Shown: piece after piece, positions 1 to 11,123 of the stretch
Numbering within the stretch: the stretch's first letter is position 1
Layout: every line of letters starts with the position of its first letter
Assembly: GCF_024612015.1 (NCBI RefSeq)
Contig: NZ_CP102512.1
Coordinates: 8,742,001 to 8,806,000 of the forward strand
Reading direction: 5' to 3'
Origin: Streptomyces sp. CA-210063
GTDB taxonomy: Bacteria; Actinomycetota; Actinomycetes; Streptomycetales; Streptomycetaceae
Length of the DNA: 64,000 bases
Notes under the pieces: model-generated
Database searches by the model: none
Told to the model about the DNA's origin: nothing
Seen by the model: only the letters and a program-made list of their open reading frames with translations
Program-made: the position numbers and the translations under genes

Positions 1-2544
<2,544 letters not shown>

Positions 2545-2557
2545 GCACGACACACAC

Positions 2558-2596
2558 GAGAGGGGTGCCCGTACGAACCGTACGGGCACCCCTCTC
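2558..2596. terminator. Bidirectional hairpin terminator between relA and the DUF349 gene
   Basis: A perfect 18-bp stem (2558-2575 with 2579-2596) closes a 3-nt loop. It lies 13 bp after the relA stop and 18 bp before the end of the convergent gene. There is no long T tract, which is usual for Streptomyces terminators. Confidence 0.85.
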
Positions 2597-2614
2597 AGTC
2601 GTGCACAGGAAGCG

Positions 2615-3844
2615 TCAGCCGCCGAACTCCTGCAGACCCTTCAGTGCCTGGTCCAGCAGGGCCTGGCGGCCGTCCAGCTCCTTCTGGAGCTTGTCGGCCT
2701 TGGCGTTGTTGCCCTGGGCGCGGGCGGCCTCGATCTGGCTCGTCAGCTTGTCCACGGCGGCCTGGAGCTGCCCCGTGAGACCGGCCGCGCGGGCGCGGGC
2801 CTCCGGGTTGGTGCGGCGCCACTCCGCTTCCTCGGCCTCCTGGATGGCCCGCTCGACCGCGTGCATCCGGCCCTCGACCTTCGGGCGGGCGTCACGCGGC
2901 ACATGGCCGATGGCCTCCCAGCGCTCGTTGAGCGAGCGGAGGGCGGCGCGGGCCTGCTTCAGGTCCGTGACCGGCAGGATCTTCTCCGCCTCCCCCGCCA
3001 GCTCCTCCTTGAGCTTGAGGTTCTCGGCCTGCTCCGCGTCGCGCTCGGCGAACACGGAGCTGCGGGCGGCGAAGAAGACGTCCTGGGCGCCGCGGAAGCG
3101 GTTCCACAGGTCGTCCTCGTGCTCGCGCTGGGCGCGGCCCGCGGCCTTCCAGTCGGCCATCAGCTCGCGGTAGCGCGCCGCCGTGGGACCCCAGTCGGTC
3201 GAGTTCGACAGCGCCTCGGCCTCCGCGACCAGCTTCTCCTTGGTCTTGCGGGCGTCCTCACGCTGCGCGTCGAGCTGCGCGAAGTGGGCCTTGCGACGCT
3301 TGGAGAACGCCGAGCGGGCGTGCGAGAAGCGGTGCCAGAGCTCGTCGTCGGACTTGCGGTCCAGCCGCGGCAGACCCTTCCAGGTGTCCACCAGCGCGCG
3401 CAGCCGCTCACCGGCGGCCCGCCACTGATCGGACTGGGCCAGCTCCTCCGCCTCGGTGACCAGGGCCTCCTTGGCGTGCCGAGCCTCGTCGGACTGCTTC
3501 GCCCGCTGCTGCTTGCGCTCCTCGCGGCGTGCCTCGACGGTCTCGACGAGCTTGTCCAGCCGTACCTTCAGCGCGTCCAGGTCACCGACCGCGTGGTGCG
3601 CGTCCACCTGCTCCCGAATGTGGTCGATCGCGGCCTTCGCGTCCTTCGCCGACAGGTCGGTGGTCTTCACGCGCTTCTCGAGGAGGCCGATCTCGACAAC
3701 CAGGCCTTCGTACTTGCGCTCGAAGTAGGCCAGCGCCTCCTCAGGGGAGCCGGCCTGCCAGGAACCGACGACCTGCTCGCCGTCGGCCGTACGCACGTAC
3801 ACGGTCCCCGTCTCGTCGACGCGGCCCCACGGGTCGCTGCTCAC
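2615..3844 (-). CDS. DUF349 domain protein
   Basis: A 409-residue, charged, mostly alpha-helical protein built of repeated DUF349 segments (motifs such as LWHRFSHARSAF and LWNRFRGAQDVF), each about 70-75 residues, with a coiled-coil C-terminus rich in Ala, Gln and Lys. The molecular function of the family is not settled; I assign none. The start is GTG at 3844, giving MSSDPWGRVDETG, because GGAGG lies 7 bases upstream; the frame stays open for 26 more codons, but these have poor codon character. It converges on relA. No signal peptide or membrane segment is visible, so it is probably cytoplasmic. Confidence 0.9.
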   Translation of the reverse strand: MSSDPWGRVDETGTVYVRTADGEQVVGSWQAGSPEEALAYFERKYEGLVVEIGLLEKRVKTTDLSAKDAKAAIDHIREQVDAHHAVGDLDALKVRLDKLVETVEARREERKQQRAKQSDEARHAKEALVTEAEELAQSDQWRAAGERLRALVDTWKGLPRLDRKSDDELWHRFSHARSAFSKRRKAHFAQLDAQREDARKTKEKLVAEAEALSNSTDWGPTAARYRELMADWKAAGRAQREHEDDLWNRFRGAQDVFFAARSSVFAERDAEQAENLKLKEELAGEAEKILPVTDLKQARAALRSLNERWEAIGHVPRDARPKVEGRMHAVERAIQEAEEAEWRRTNPEARARAAGLTGQLQAAVDKLTSQIEAARAQGNNAKADKLQKELDGRQALLDQALKGLQEFGG

Positions 3845-3980
3845 AGCGCCTCCTCCACATGATGCCTGCGGGGGGCCTGAAGCTCCCCCGGGCATCGTCC
3901 ACAGTTTCGTCACGGCCAACATAGGCGACCGGCGGGTTGCCTGTCCGCATCCCGCGCGACCGAAATTTCACTGCCGGTGG

Positions 3981-4817
3981 TCAGGACTTCTTGACAGTCG
4001 CCTTGTTGATCACCACGGTCGCATTGGGCGTCCCATCACCCATTCCCGTGTTCTCACCGGCCTTGGCGATCTTCGTCAGAACCTTCATGCCCGCCTCGGA
4101 GATCGTGCCGAACGGCGTGTAGTTGGCCGGCAGCGGGCTGTCCTGGAAGACGAGGAAGAACTGGCTGCCGCCGCTGTTCTTGCCCTCGCCCGTCTGCGCG
4201 TTGAACTGGTTGGCCATCGCCACCGTGCCCGCCGGGTACACATCGCCCTTCAGACGGGAGTCCTTCAGGTTCTCGTCCGGGATCGTGTAGCCGGGACCGC
4301 CCATGCCGGTGCCCTGCGGGTCACCGCACTGCAGCACGTAGATGCCCTGCGTGGTGAGCCGGTGGCACTTGGTGTGGTCCAAGTAGCCCTGGTTCACCAG
4401 GAAGTCGAACGAGTTGACGGTGTGCGGGGCCTTCGCCGCGTCCATCGTTATGGGGATGGAACCGCAGGTCGTCTGCAGATCCATCGTGTACTTCGCGGTC
4501 TTGTCGATGGTGATCGCGGGCTCCTTCTTGAAGGTGAGCTCCTTGACCTTGCCCGCGGCCGCCTTCTCGCACGGGTCCGGCGCCTTGCTGGGCGAGGCAC
4601 TCGGAGTCACCTCCGCGCTCGCGTTGTCCTTCTTGTCGTCGCCCTTGAGGACGTCGGTCGTGTACAGCGCCACACTGCCCACCAGGATCACGCCGAGCAC
4701 CGAAGCGATCACGGCGTTGCGGACTCGTGCCTGGCGCCGCGCGGACGTGCGCCGCTGCTGCTGCCGCAAGAACTTCTCCCGGGCGAGCTGACGCCGCCGC
4801 TGATCCTGGCTGACCAC
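3981..4817 (-). CDS. Membrane-anchored cyclophilin-type peptidyl-prolyl isomerase
   Basis: A 278-residue protein that should catalyse proline cis-trans isomerisation outside the membrane. A very basic N-terminus (residues 1-32) leads into one membrane segment (about 33-53, AVIASVLGVILVGSVALY), then an acidic Ser/Pro linker and a cyclophilin domain from about residue 100 to the end. Typical motifs are FDFLVNQGYLD, NSGGSQFFLVF and YTPFGTISEAGM. The start is GTG at 4817 with AGGAG 6-8 bases upstream. It is read away from the metallo-hydrolase gene, with a 167-bp divergent intergenic region that holds a near-palindrome around 4895-4912. The sequence does not tell which exported proteins it folds. 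Confidence 0.92.
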   Translation of the reverse strand: MVSQDQRRRQLAREKFLRQQQRRTSARRQARVRNAVIASVLGVILVGSVALYTTDVLKGDDKKDNASAEVTPSASPSKAPDPCEKAAAGKVKELTFKKEPAITIDKTAKYTMDLQTTCGSIPITMDAAKAPHTVNSFDFLVNQGYLDHTKCHRLTTQGIYVLQCGDPQGTGMGGPGYTIPDENLKDSRLKGDVYPAGTVAMANQFNAQTGEGKNSGGSQFFLVFQDSPLPANYTPFGTISEAGMKVLTKIAKAGENTGMGDGTPNATVVINKATVKKS

Positions 4818-4984
4818 GGGGTTCTCTCCTCATGCGTCTCGTACGTCGACGGGTGCGTCGCGCGTCCGTTGAGTCGACTGTTTGCGTGTGACCCGTACCG
4901 TATATGGGTTCGCTGAGGAAACGGCAGCGCCGGTAGGCTCTGATCCACAGCAACCCACCCTCGTACGACACAAGAAGGACGATC

Positions 4985-5695
4985 GTGCTCATTGCCGGGT
5001 TCCCCGCCGGGGCCTGGGGGACCAACTGTTATCTGGTCGCCCCCGCCGCCGGTGAGGAGTGCGTGATCATCGACCCGGGCCACCAGGCCACCCAGGGAGT
5101 CGAGGAGACGCTGAAGAAGCATCGGCTCAAGCCCGTCGCCGTCGTCCTCACCCACGGCCACCTCGACCACGTGGCCTCGGTCGTCCCGGTGTGCGGCGCG
5201 CACGACGTACCGGCGTGGATCCACCCCCAGGACCGGTACATGATGAGCGACCCCGAGAAGGCGCTCGGCCGTTCCATCGGCATGCCGCTCATGGGCGAGC
5301 TGACCGTGGGGGAGCCGGACGACGTCAAGGAGCTGACCGACGGCGCCGAGCTGAAGCTGGCCGGTCTGGAGCTGTCCGTCGCGCACGCGCCCGGACATAC
5401 CAAGGGGTCGGTGACCTTCCGGATGCCCGAGAACACGGAGATCCCCTCCGTGTTCTTCTCCGGGGATCTGCTCTTCGCCGGCTCCATCGGACGCACCGAC
5501 CTGCCCGGCGGTGACATGGCCGAGATGCTCGACTCGCTGGCCCGCGTGTGCCTGCCGCTCGACGACTCGACCGTGGTGCTGTCCGGCCACGGCCCCCAGA
5601 CGACCATCGGCCAGGAGCGCGCCACCAACCCGTATCTGCGGCAGGTGGCCGCCGGCGGCCAGGGAGCTTCCGACGCTCCCCGACGAGGAATGTGA
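4985..5695 (+). CDS. MBL-fold metallo-hydrolase (glyoxalase II-like)
   Basis: A 236-residue metallo-beta-lactamase-fold hydrolase. The zinc signature THGHLDH lies near residues 56-62, with further ligands likely in [10 protein letters not shown] and SGDLLF and a C-terminal SGHGP. This matches the hydroxyacylglutathione hydrolase-like group next to hisS in actinobacteria. Streptomyces use mycothiol rather than glutathione, so a thioester or thiol-adduct substrate is plausible but unproven. The start is GTG at 4985 with AAGGAC upstream. It lies 13 bp before hisS and is probably co-transcribed with it. Confidence 0.88.
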   Translation: MLIAGFPAGAWGTNCYLVAPAAGEECVIIDPGHQATQGVEETLKKHRLKPVAVVLTHGHLDHVASVVPVCGAHDVPAWIHPQDRYMMSDPEKALGRSIGMPLMGELTVGEPDDVKELTDGAELKLAGLELSVAHAPGHTKGSVTFRMPENTEIPSVFFSGDLLFAGSIGRTDLPGGDMAEMLDSLARVCLPLDDSTVVLSGHGPQTTIGQERATNPYLRQVAAGGQGASDAPRRGM

Positions 5696-5708
5696 CGAGA
5701 GACCTTCC

Positions 5709-6971
5709 GTGAGCACCTTTCAGGCCCCCAAGGGCACGTACGACCTGCTGCCCCCGGACAGCGCCAAGTTCCTGGCCGTCCGCGAGGCCATCGCCGCGCC
5801 GCTGCGCAACTCCGGCTACGGCTACATCGAGACGCCCGGCTTCGAGAGCGTCGAGCTGTTCGCGCGCGGTGTAGGTGAGTCCACCGACATCGTGACCAAG
5901 GAGATGTACGCCTTCGAGACCAAGGGCGGCGACAGGCTGGCCCTTCGCCCCGAAGGCACCGCCTCCGTCCTGCGCGCCGCCCTGGAGGGCAACCTGCACA
6001 AGGCGGGCAACCTCCCGGTCAAGCTCTGGTACTCGGGCTCGTACTACCGCTACGAGCGCCCCCAGAAGGGCCGCTACAGGCACTTCTCCCAGGTAGGCGC
6101 CGAGGCCATCGGTGCCGAGGATCCGGCCCTGGACGCCGAGTTGATCATCCTGGCGGACCAGGCGTACCGCTCGCTGGGCCTGCGCGACTTCCGCATCCTG
6201 CTGAACAGCCTGGGCGACAAGGAGTGCCGTCCCGTCTACCGGGCCGCCCTGCAGGAGTTCCTGCGCGGCCTGGAGCTGGACGAGGACACGCTGCGCCGCG
6301 CGGAGATCAACCCGCTCCGGGTCCTCGACGACAAGCGCGAGTCGGTCCAGAAGCAGCTCGGGGACGCCCCACTCCTGCGCGACTACCTGTGCGACGCGTG
6401 CAAGGCGTACCACGAGGAGGTGCGCGAGCTGATCACGGCGGCGGGCGTCTCCTTCGAGGACGACCCGAAGCTGGTGCGCGGCCTGGACTACTACACGCGT
6501 ACGACCTTCGAGTTCGTCCACGACGGTCTCGGCTCCCAGTCCGCGGTGGGCGGCGGCGGCCGCTACGACGGCCTCTCCGAGATGATCGGCGGCCCCGCGC
6601 TGCCGTCGGTCGGCTGGGCCCTCGGCGTCGACCGCACCGTCCTGGCCCTGGAGGCGGAGGGCATCGAGCTCGAACTGCCCGCCGCCACCAGCGTGTTCGC
6701 CGTCCCGCTCGGCGAGGAGGCCCGCCGCCTCCTCTTCGCCAAGGTCACCGAGCTGCGCAAGGTGGGCATCGCGGCCGACTTCGCGTACGGCGGGAAGGGC
6801 CTGAAGGGCGCGATGAAGAACGCCAACCGGAGCGGGGCGCGGTACACGATCGTCGCCGGGGAGCGCGACCTCGCCGAGGGCGTCGTCCAGCTCAAGGACA
6901 TGGAGTCCGGCGAGCAGAGCGCCATCGGCGTGAACGAGATCGTGGCCGAGCTGGAGGCTCGGCTGGGCTGA
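5709..6971 (+). CDS. hisS: Histidine-tRNA ligase
   Basis: Charges tRNA-His in the cytoplasm. The 420-residue length is normal for the family. Class II motifs are visible: [11 protein letters not shown] (motif 2 region), [15 protein letters not shown] (histidine-A) and GGGGRYDGL followed by [10 protein letters not shown] (motif 3), then an anticodon-binding domain ending in LEARLG. The start is GTG at 5709 ([15 protein letters not shown]). Upstream in-frame codons run back to 5511 but overlap the preceding gene, so they are rejected. A hairpin plus T run follows the stop. Confidence 0.96.
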   Translation: MSTFQAPKGTYDLLPPDSAKFLAVREAIAAPLRNSGYGYIETPGFESVELFARGVGESTDIVTKEMYAFETKGGDRLALRPEGTASVLRAALEGNLHKAGNLPVKLWYSGSYYRYERPQKGRYRHFSQVGAEAIGAEDPALDAELIILADQAYRSLGLRDFRILLNSLGDKECRPVYRAALQEFLRGLELDEDTLRRAEINPLRVLDDKRESVQKQLGDAPLLRDYLCDACKAYHEEVRELITAAGVSFEDDPKLVRGLDYYTRTTFEFVHDGLGSQSAVGGGGRYDGLSEMIGGPALPSVGWALGVDRTVLALEAEGIELELPAATSVFAVPLGEEARRLLFAKVTELRKVGIAADFAYGGKGLKGAMKNANRSGARYTIVAGERDLAEGVVQLKDMESGEQSAIGVNEIVAELEARLG

Positions 6972-6982
6972 GTCAAGCCGTT

Positions 6983-7023
6983 GTCGCCCCTATCGCCTCT
7001 TACGGGCGGTAGGGGCGACTTTT
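6983..7023 (+). terminator. Rho-independent-type terminator after hisS
   Basis: A 15-bp stem with one G-U pair (6983-6997 with 7005-7019) closes a short loop and is followed by TTTT at 7020-7023. It begins 12 bp after the hisS stop. Confidence 0.85.
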
Positions 7024-7038
7024 ATGTCCAGTGAACGG

Positions 7039-7066
7039 TTGACGCGCGAGTGTGTACGGCACAATG
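7039..7066 (+). promoter_or_regulatory. Candidate promoter for the VKOR-like gene
   Basis: TTGACG (7039-7044) and CACAAT (7060-7065) are spaced 15 bp. A start site near 7072 would exclude the upstream ATG at 7052, supporting translation from 7109. This is inferred from sequence only. Confidence 0.45.
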
Positions 7067-7108
7067 ACCGTGCCCCAGAGGCCCCTTCGAAACCATGGAA
7101 ACGACGTG

Positions 7109-7747
7109 ATGAGCAAGACGACAGTCAAGGACGTCTCCTCCACGGAGCGGGAACACACCGAGACCCCACGCACGGTGGGCGGCGGCCGCGCCTTCGCGAT
7201 CCTGCTGCTGATCACTGGCGCGGCCGGCCTGCTCGCCTCCTGGGTCATCACGCTCGACAAGTTCAAACTGCTCGAAGACCCCAACTTCACCCCCGGGTGC
7301 AGCCTCAACCCGGTCGTCTCCTGCGGCAACATCATGAAGAGCGACCAGGCCTCCGCCTTCGGGTTCCCCAACCCGATGCTCGGCCTCGTCGCGTACGGCA
7401 TCGTCATCTGCGTCGGCATGAGCCTGCTCGGCCGGGCGACCTTCCCGCGCTGGTACTGGCTCACCTTCAACGCGGGCACCCTCTTCGGCGTCGGCTTCGT
7501 CACCTGGCTGCAGTACCAGTCGCTGTACAACATCAACTCGCTCTGCCTGTGGTGCTGCCTGGCCTGGGCCGCCACGATCCTGATGTTCTGGTACGTCACG
7601 TCCTTCAACATCCGGGGCGGCTTCCTGCCCGCGCCAGGTTGGCTGAAGGGCTTCTTCGGCGAGTTCACCTGGGTCCTGCCCGTGATGCACATCGGCGTCA
7701 TCGGCATGCTGATCCTGACCCGCTGGTGGGACTTCTGGACCAGCTGA
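7109..7747 (+). CDS. Vitamin K epoxide reductase (VKOR) family membrane protein
   Basis: A 212-residue integral membrane protein of the bacterial VKOR family, which reoxidises periplasm-facing DsbA-like thiol oxidases using quinone. Visible are the loop cysteine pair in [14 protein letters not shown] and the active CxxC in [12 protein letters not shown], with an extra adjacent Cys. About five membrane segments are seen, with a C-terminal TM at [14 protein letters not shown]. The start ATG 7109 (MSKTTVKDV) is favoured over GTG 7106 or ATG 7052 because of the promoter-like element just upstream. No DsbA-like partner lies nearby; VKOR homologues are the usual actinobacterial substitute for DsbB. 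Confidence 0.9.
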   Translation: MSKTTVKDVSSTEREHTETPRTVGGGRAFAILLLITGAAGLLASWVITLDKFKLLEDPNFTPGCSLNPVVSCGNIMKSDQASAFGFPNPMLGLVAYGIVICVGMSLLGRATFPRWYWLTFNAGTLFGVGFVTWLQYQSLYNINSLCLWCCLAWAATILMFWYVTSFNIRGGFLPAPGWLKGFFGEFTWVLPVMHIGVIGMLILTRWWDFWTS

Positions 7748-7749
7748 CG

Positions 7750-7797
7750 GGCCGGGCCGGTCGTCGGTGGTCCACAGCGCCGGCCGACGGCCCGGCC
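7750..7797 (+). terminator. GC-rich hairpin after the VKOR-like gene
   Basis: GGCCGGGCCG (7750-7759) pairs with 7788-7797. The stem extends by three more pairs after a one-base bulge. It begins directly after the stop codon and has no T run. Confidence 0.6.
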
Positions 7798-7830
7798 GGA
7801 CTGTCAGTGGCGTGACATAGGGTTTTCAGC

Positions 7831-9186
7831 GTGGAGCCCGATCTGTTCACCGCCGCCGCAGAAGAACGCCAGGAGAAGGACCCTGCCGCCAGCCCCCTGG
7901 CCGTACGGATGCGTCCGCGCACCCTCGAGGAGGTCGTGGGCCAGCAGCATCTGCTGAAGCCCGGCTCACCCCTGCGCAGACTGGTCGGCGAGTCCGGCGG
8001 CGGCCCGGCCGGCCCCTCCTCGGTGATCCTCTGGGGCCCGCCCGGCACGGGCAAGACCACCCTGGCGTACGTCGTCTCCAAGGCCACCAACAAGCGTTTC
8101 GTGGAGCTCTCCGCGATCACCGCCGGCGTCAAGGAGGTCCGCGCGGTCATCGAGGGCGCCCGCCGCGCCACCGGCGGCTACGGCAAGGAGACCGTCCTCT
8201 TCCTCGACGAGATCCACCGCTTCAGCAAGGCCCAGCAGGACTCCCTGCTCCCCGCCGTCGAGAACCGCTGGGTCACCCTGATCGCGGCGACGACGGAGAA
8301 CCCGTACTTCTCGGTGATCTCCCCCCTGCTCTCCCGCTCCCTGCTCCTCACCCTCGAACCGCTCACCGACGACGACCTGCGCGGCCTCCTCAAGCGCGCG
8401 CTGACCGACGAGCGTGGCCTGAAGGACGCCGTCACCCTCCCCGAGGACACCGAGGCCCACCTCCTGCGGATCGCCGGCGGCGACGCCCGCCGCGCCCTGA
8501 CCGCGCTGGAGGCCGCGGCAGGGGCGGCCCTCGACAAGGGGGAGCAGGAGATCGGGCTCCAGACCCTGGAGGAGACCGTCGACCGCGCCGCCGTGAAGTA
8601 CGACCGCGACGGCGACCAGCACTACGACGTGGCCAGCGCCCTCATCAAGTCCATCCGCGGCTCCGACGTCGACGCCGCACTGCACTACCTGGCCCGGATG
8701 ATCGAGGCCGGCGAGGACCCCCGGTTCATCGCCCGCCGCCTGATGATCTCCGCCAGCGAGGACATCGGCCTCGCCGACCCGAACGCGCTGCCGATAGCCG
8801 TCGCGGCCGCCCAGGCCGTCGCCATGATCGGCTTCCCCGAGGCCGCGCTCACCCTCAGCCACGCCACCATCGCCCTCGCCCTGGCCCCGAAGTCGAACGC
8901 CGCGACGATGGCGATCGGCGCTGCCATGGAGGACGTACGCAAGGGCCTGGCCGGTCCCGTGCCGCCGCATCTGCGGGACGGGCACTACAAGGGCGCGGCC
9001 AAGCTCGGGCACGCCCAGGGGTATGTGTACCCGCACGACCTGCCCGAGGGAATCGCCGCCCAGCAGTACGCTCCGGACGCGATCAAGGAGCGGGAGTACT
9101 ACACCCCGACCAGGCACGGAGCCGAGGCCCGGTACGCCGACGCGGTGGAGTGGACCAGGAAGCGCCTCGGTCGGAAGCAGTCCTGA
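7831..9186 (+). CDS. rarA: Replication-associated recombination protein A (RarA/MgsA AAA+ ATPase)
   Basis: A 451-residue AAA+ ATPase related to clamp-loader subunits and RuvB, acting at stalled replication forks. Walker [10 protein letters not shown] lies near residues 69-77 and Walker [10 protein letters not shown] near 128-136. [10 protein letters not shown] is the sensor-1 region, and [12 protein letters not shown] is a sensor-2 arginine motif. The C-terminus carries the conserved [14 protein letters not shown] segment of the RarA/MgsA tetramerisation domain. The start is GTG at 7831; the Shine-Dalgarno sequence is weak. Length and motifs are normal for the family. Confidence 0.95.
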   Translation: MEPDLFTAAAEERQEKDPAASPLAVRMRPRTLEEVVGQQHLLKPGSPLRRLVGESGGGPAGPSSVILWGPPGTGKTTLAYVVSKATNKRFVELSAITAGVKEVRAVIEGARRATGGYGKETVLFLDEIHRFSKAQQDSLLPAVENRWVTLIAATTENPYFSVISPLLSRSLLLTLEPLTDDDLRGLLKRALTDERGLKDAVTLPEDTEAHLLRIAGGDARRALTALEAAAGAALDKGEQEIGLQTLEETVDRAAVKYDRDGDQHYDVASALIKSIRGSDVDAALHYLARMIEAGEDPRFIARRLMISASEDIGLADPNALPIAVAAAQAVAMIGFPEAALTLSHATIALALAPKSNAATMAIGAAMEDVRKGLAGPVPPHLRDGHYKGAAKLGHAQGYVYPHDLPEGIAAQQYAPDAIKEREYYTPTRHGAEARYADAVEWTRKRLGRKQS

Positions 9187-9310
9187 ACCCCCTGTAGACT
9201 CGTTCACAGTGCTGCGTCCCGTGTCCGGCTCCGGTCGGCGCCTCAGGCGGGACATCCAGCCGGATCTTTTGATCCAGGAGCGTCGCGCACCGTCGTAGGT
9301 GTCGCGGGCC

Positions 9311-9349
9311 GCCCACCACCACCCGGAGTTCCGGGACCGGTCGGTGGGC
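9311..9349 (+). promoter_or_regulatory. Structured leader upstream of rpsD
   Basis: The 299-bp region 9187-9485 has no gene. It contains a nested stem: 9311-9317 pairs with 9343-9349, and CCCGGA (9322-9327) pairs with TCCGGG (9330-9335). TAGACT at 9195-9200 resembles a -10 box. S4 leaders are often autoregulatory, but I cannot match this one to a known S4 site. Confidence 0.35.
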
Positions 9350-9485
9350 CGTTCGTGTGCTGCACGTATGTGCCCAGACCAGGGGAACGGCTGCCCGACA
9401 AGTCCCTCGTGGACGAGACGGGAATCCCCGGCTGCGGATGCGACCTCCCGTAACCCTGAGGCAGCCGATAAGAAAAGGAAAAGAA

Positions 9486-10100
9486 GTGGCGAACCAGTCC
9501 CGCCCCAAGGTCAAGAAGTCGCGTGCCCTCGGCATCGCGCTGACCCCGAAGGCCGTCAAGTACTTCGAGGCCCGCCCCTACCCGCCGGGCGAGCACGGCC
9601 GCGGCCGCAAGCAGAACTCGGACTACAAGGTCCGTCTGCTCGAGAAGCAGCGTCTGCGCGCGCAGTACGACGTGTCCGAGCGCCAGCTCGTCCGCGCCTA
9701 CGAGCGTGCCTCCAAGGTCCAGGGCAAGACCGGTGAGGCCCTGATCATCGAGCTCGAGCGTCGTCTCGACGCGCTGGTCCTGCGTTCGGGCATCGCCCGC
9801 ACGATCTACCAGGCCCGCCAGATGGTCGTCCACGGCCACATCGAGGTCAACGGCCACAAGGTCGACAAGCCGTCCTTCCGCGTCAAGCCGGACGACGTCG
9901 TCATGGTCCGTGAGCGCAGCCGCCAGAAGCCGCTGTTCGAGGTCGCCCGCGAGGGTGGCTTCGCCGCCGACGGTGAGACCCCGCGCTACCTGCAGGTGAA
10001 CCTCAAGGCCCTGGCGTTCCGCCTGGACCGCGAGCCCAACCGCAAAGAAGTCCCGGTCATCTGCGACGAGCAGCTCGTCGTCGAGTACTACGCCCGCTGA
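9486..10100 (+). CDS. rpsD: 30S ribosomal protein S4
   Basis: A primary 16S rRNA-binding protein of the small subunit, 204 residues as expected. The N-terminus is basic ([16 protein letters not shown]). The central S4 RNA-binding domain carries [10 protein letters not shown] and [14 protein letters not shown], with the conserved tail VIVEYYAR-like (QLVVEYYAR). It is a C-minus form: there is no zinc CxxC cluster at the N-terminus. The start is GTG at 9486 preceded by AAAAGGA. It is a single gene apart from other ribosomal operons, with its own leader and a terminator. Codon bias is strong. Confidence 0.96.
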   Translation: MANQSRPKVKKSRALGIALTPKAVKYFEARPYPPGEHGRGRKQNSDYKVRLLEKQRLRAQYDVSERQLVRAYERASKVQGKTGEALIIELERRLDALVLRSGIARTIYQARQMVVHGHIEVNGHKVDKPSFRVKPDDVVMVRERSRQKPLFEVAREGGFAADGETPRYLQVNLKALAFRLDREPNRKEVPVICDEQLVVEYYAR

Positions 10101-10182
10101 TCCGTCTTCGACGGACGTAGTCACTCAACCGCGCGTCAGCCCGTCGTCTCCCCGCCCTTTCCGGCGGGCGGGGCGGCGGGCT
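10101..10182 (+). terminator. Double hairpin after rpsD
   Basis: A small 6-bp hairpin (10101-10106 with 10110-10115) starts at the first base after the stop codon. A second, longer structure follows: 10138-10143 pairs with 10177-10182 around an inner 8-bp CCCCGCCC stem (10150-10157 with 10166-10173). Confidence 0.7.
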
Positions 10183-10285
10183 CTCGCCTTACTGCGGTAC
10201 GCGTTAATGCGGTACTGAGCGATCGCCCCGGCGCGATAGGCTCGGGACACGACTTTTCGACGTTCAGGCATGTTCCAGGGAGCGG

Positions 10286-10741
10286 GTGCACACAGTGTCC
10301 GGTGGAGAGGTGGCCGGGATCCTGGTGGCCGTCTTCTGGGCGATCCTGGTCTCCTTCCTCGCCGTCGCGCTGGCGAGGCTGGCCCAGACGCTCAAGGCGA
10401 CCACCAAGCTCGTCGCGGACGTGACCGACCAGGCCGTCCCCCTCCTCGCCGACGCGTCCACCGCCGTCCGCTCCGCGCAGACCCAGATCGAGCGGGTCGA
10501 CGCCATCGCGTCCGACGTCCAGGAGGTCACGTCGAACGCCTCGGCGCTCTCCACGACCGTCGCGTCCACCTTCGGCGGCCCCCTCGTCAAGGTCGCCGCC
10601 TTCGGCTACGGCGTACGCCGGGCCATGGGCGGCCGCCGGGAGGGCGAGCCCGCCGAGGAGCGGCGTCGTACCGTGATCGTGGGACGCACCGTTCCGGGCA
10701 CGCGCCGCAGCAGGCGCGACACCCGTGGAAAGAAGGACTGA
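10286..10741 (+). CDS. DUF948 domain membrane-associated protein
   Basis: A 151-residue protein with one N-terminal membrane segment (about residues 8-30, VAGILVAVFWAILVSFLAVAL), then a helical, probably coiled-coil stretch (about 35-95) and a basic C-terminal tail. This is the DUF948 layout, whose function is not established. The start is GTG at 10286 with GGGAG 5 bases upstream; GTG 10295 is an alternative. It is followed after 7 bp by the DUF6167 gene and then alaS, an arrangement I recall as conserved in Streptomyces. Confidence 0.82.
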   Translation: MHTVSGGEVAGILVAVFWAILVSFLAVALARLAQTLKATTKLVADVTDQAVPLLADASTAVRSAQTQIERVDAIASDVQEVTSNASALSTTVASTFGGPLVKVAAFGYGVRRAMGGRREGEPAEERRRTVIVGRTVPGTRRSRRDTRGKKD

Positions 10742-10748
10742 CCGAGCG

Positions 10749-11123
10749 ATGTTCCGCCGTACGTTCTGGTTCACCACAGGTGTCGCCGCCGGAGTGTGGG
10801 CCACCACCAAGGTCAACCGCAAGCTCAAGCAGCTCACCCCCGAGCACCTCGCCACCCAGGCGGCGAACAAGGCGATCGAGGCGGGCCACAAGCTCAAGGA
10901 CCGAGCGGTCGGTTTCGCGCTCGACGTCCGCGACAACATGGCCCAGCGGGAGGCCGAACTGGGCGAGGCCCTCGGCATCGAGGCCAACCCCGACCGGTAC
11001 CCGGAGCTTCCCGCCCCGAGACACGTCGTCGCCATCGAGAACACCAACACCCCGAAGTACAGCAGGAATCCGAGGTACGTCGACAGCTCGTCGTACCCGT
11101 ACAACCGGAATGAGGACCACTGA
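10749..11123 (+). CDS. DUF6167-like small membrane protein upstream of alaS
   Basis: A 124-residue protein. A short hydrophobic N-terminus ([18 protein letters not shown], about residues 5-22) is followed by an amphipathic Lys/Ala-rich helix and a Tyr/Asn/Pro-rich C-terminal tail ending PYNRNEDH. I recognise it only as the actinobacterial family found between the DUF948 gene and alaS; the function is unknown. The start ATG at 10749 lies 7 bp after the DUF948 stop. Its stop TGA shares one base with the alaS ATG, so the two are translationally coupled. Confidence 0.8.
   Translation: MFRRTFWFTTGVAAGVWATTKVNRKLKQLTPEHLATQAANKAIEAGHKLKDRAVGFALDVRDNMAQREAELGEALGIEANPDRYPELPAPRHVVAIENTNTPKYSRNPRYVDSSSYPYNRNEDH

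Noticed and set aside
5511..5708. A longer N-terminus for hisS
   Set aside because: It would overlap the upstream hydrolase gene in another frame. [15 protein letters not shown] at 5709 is the expected family start.
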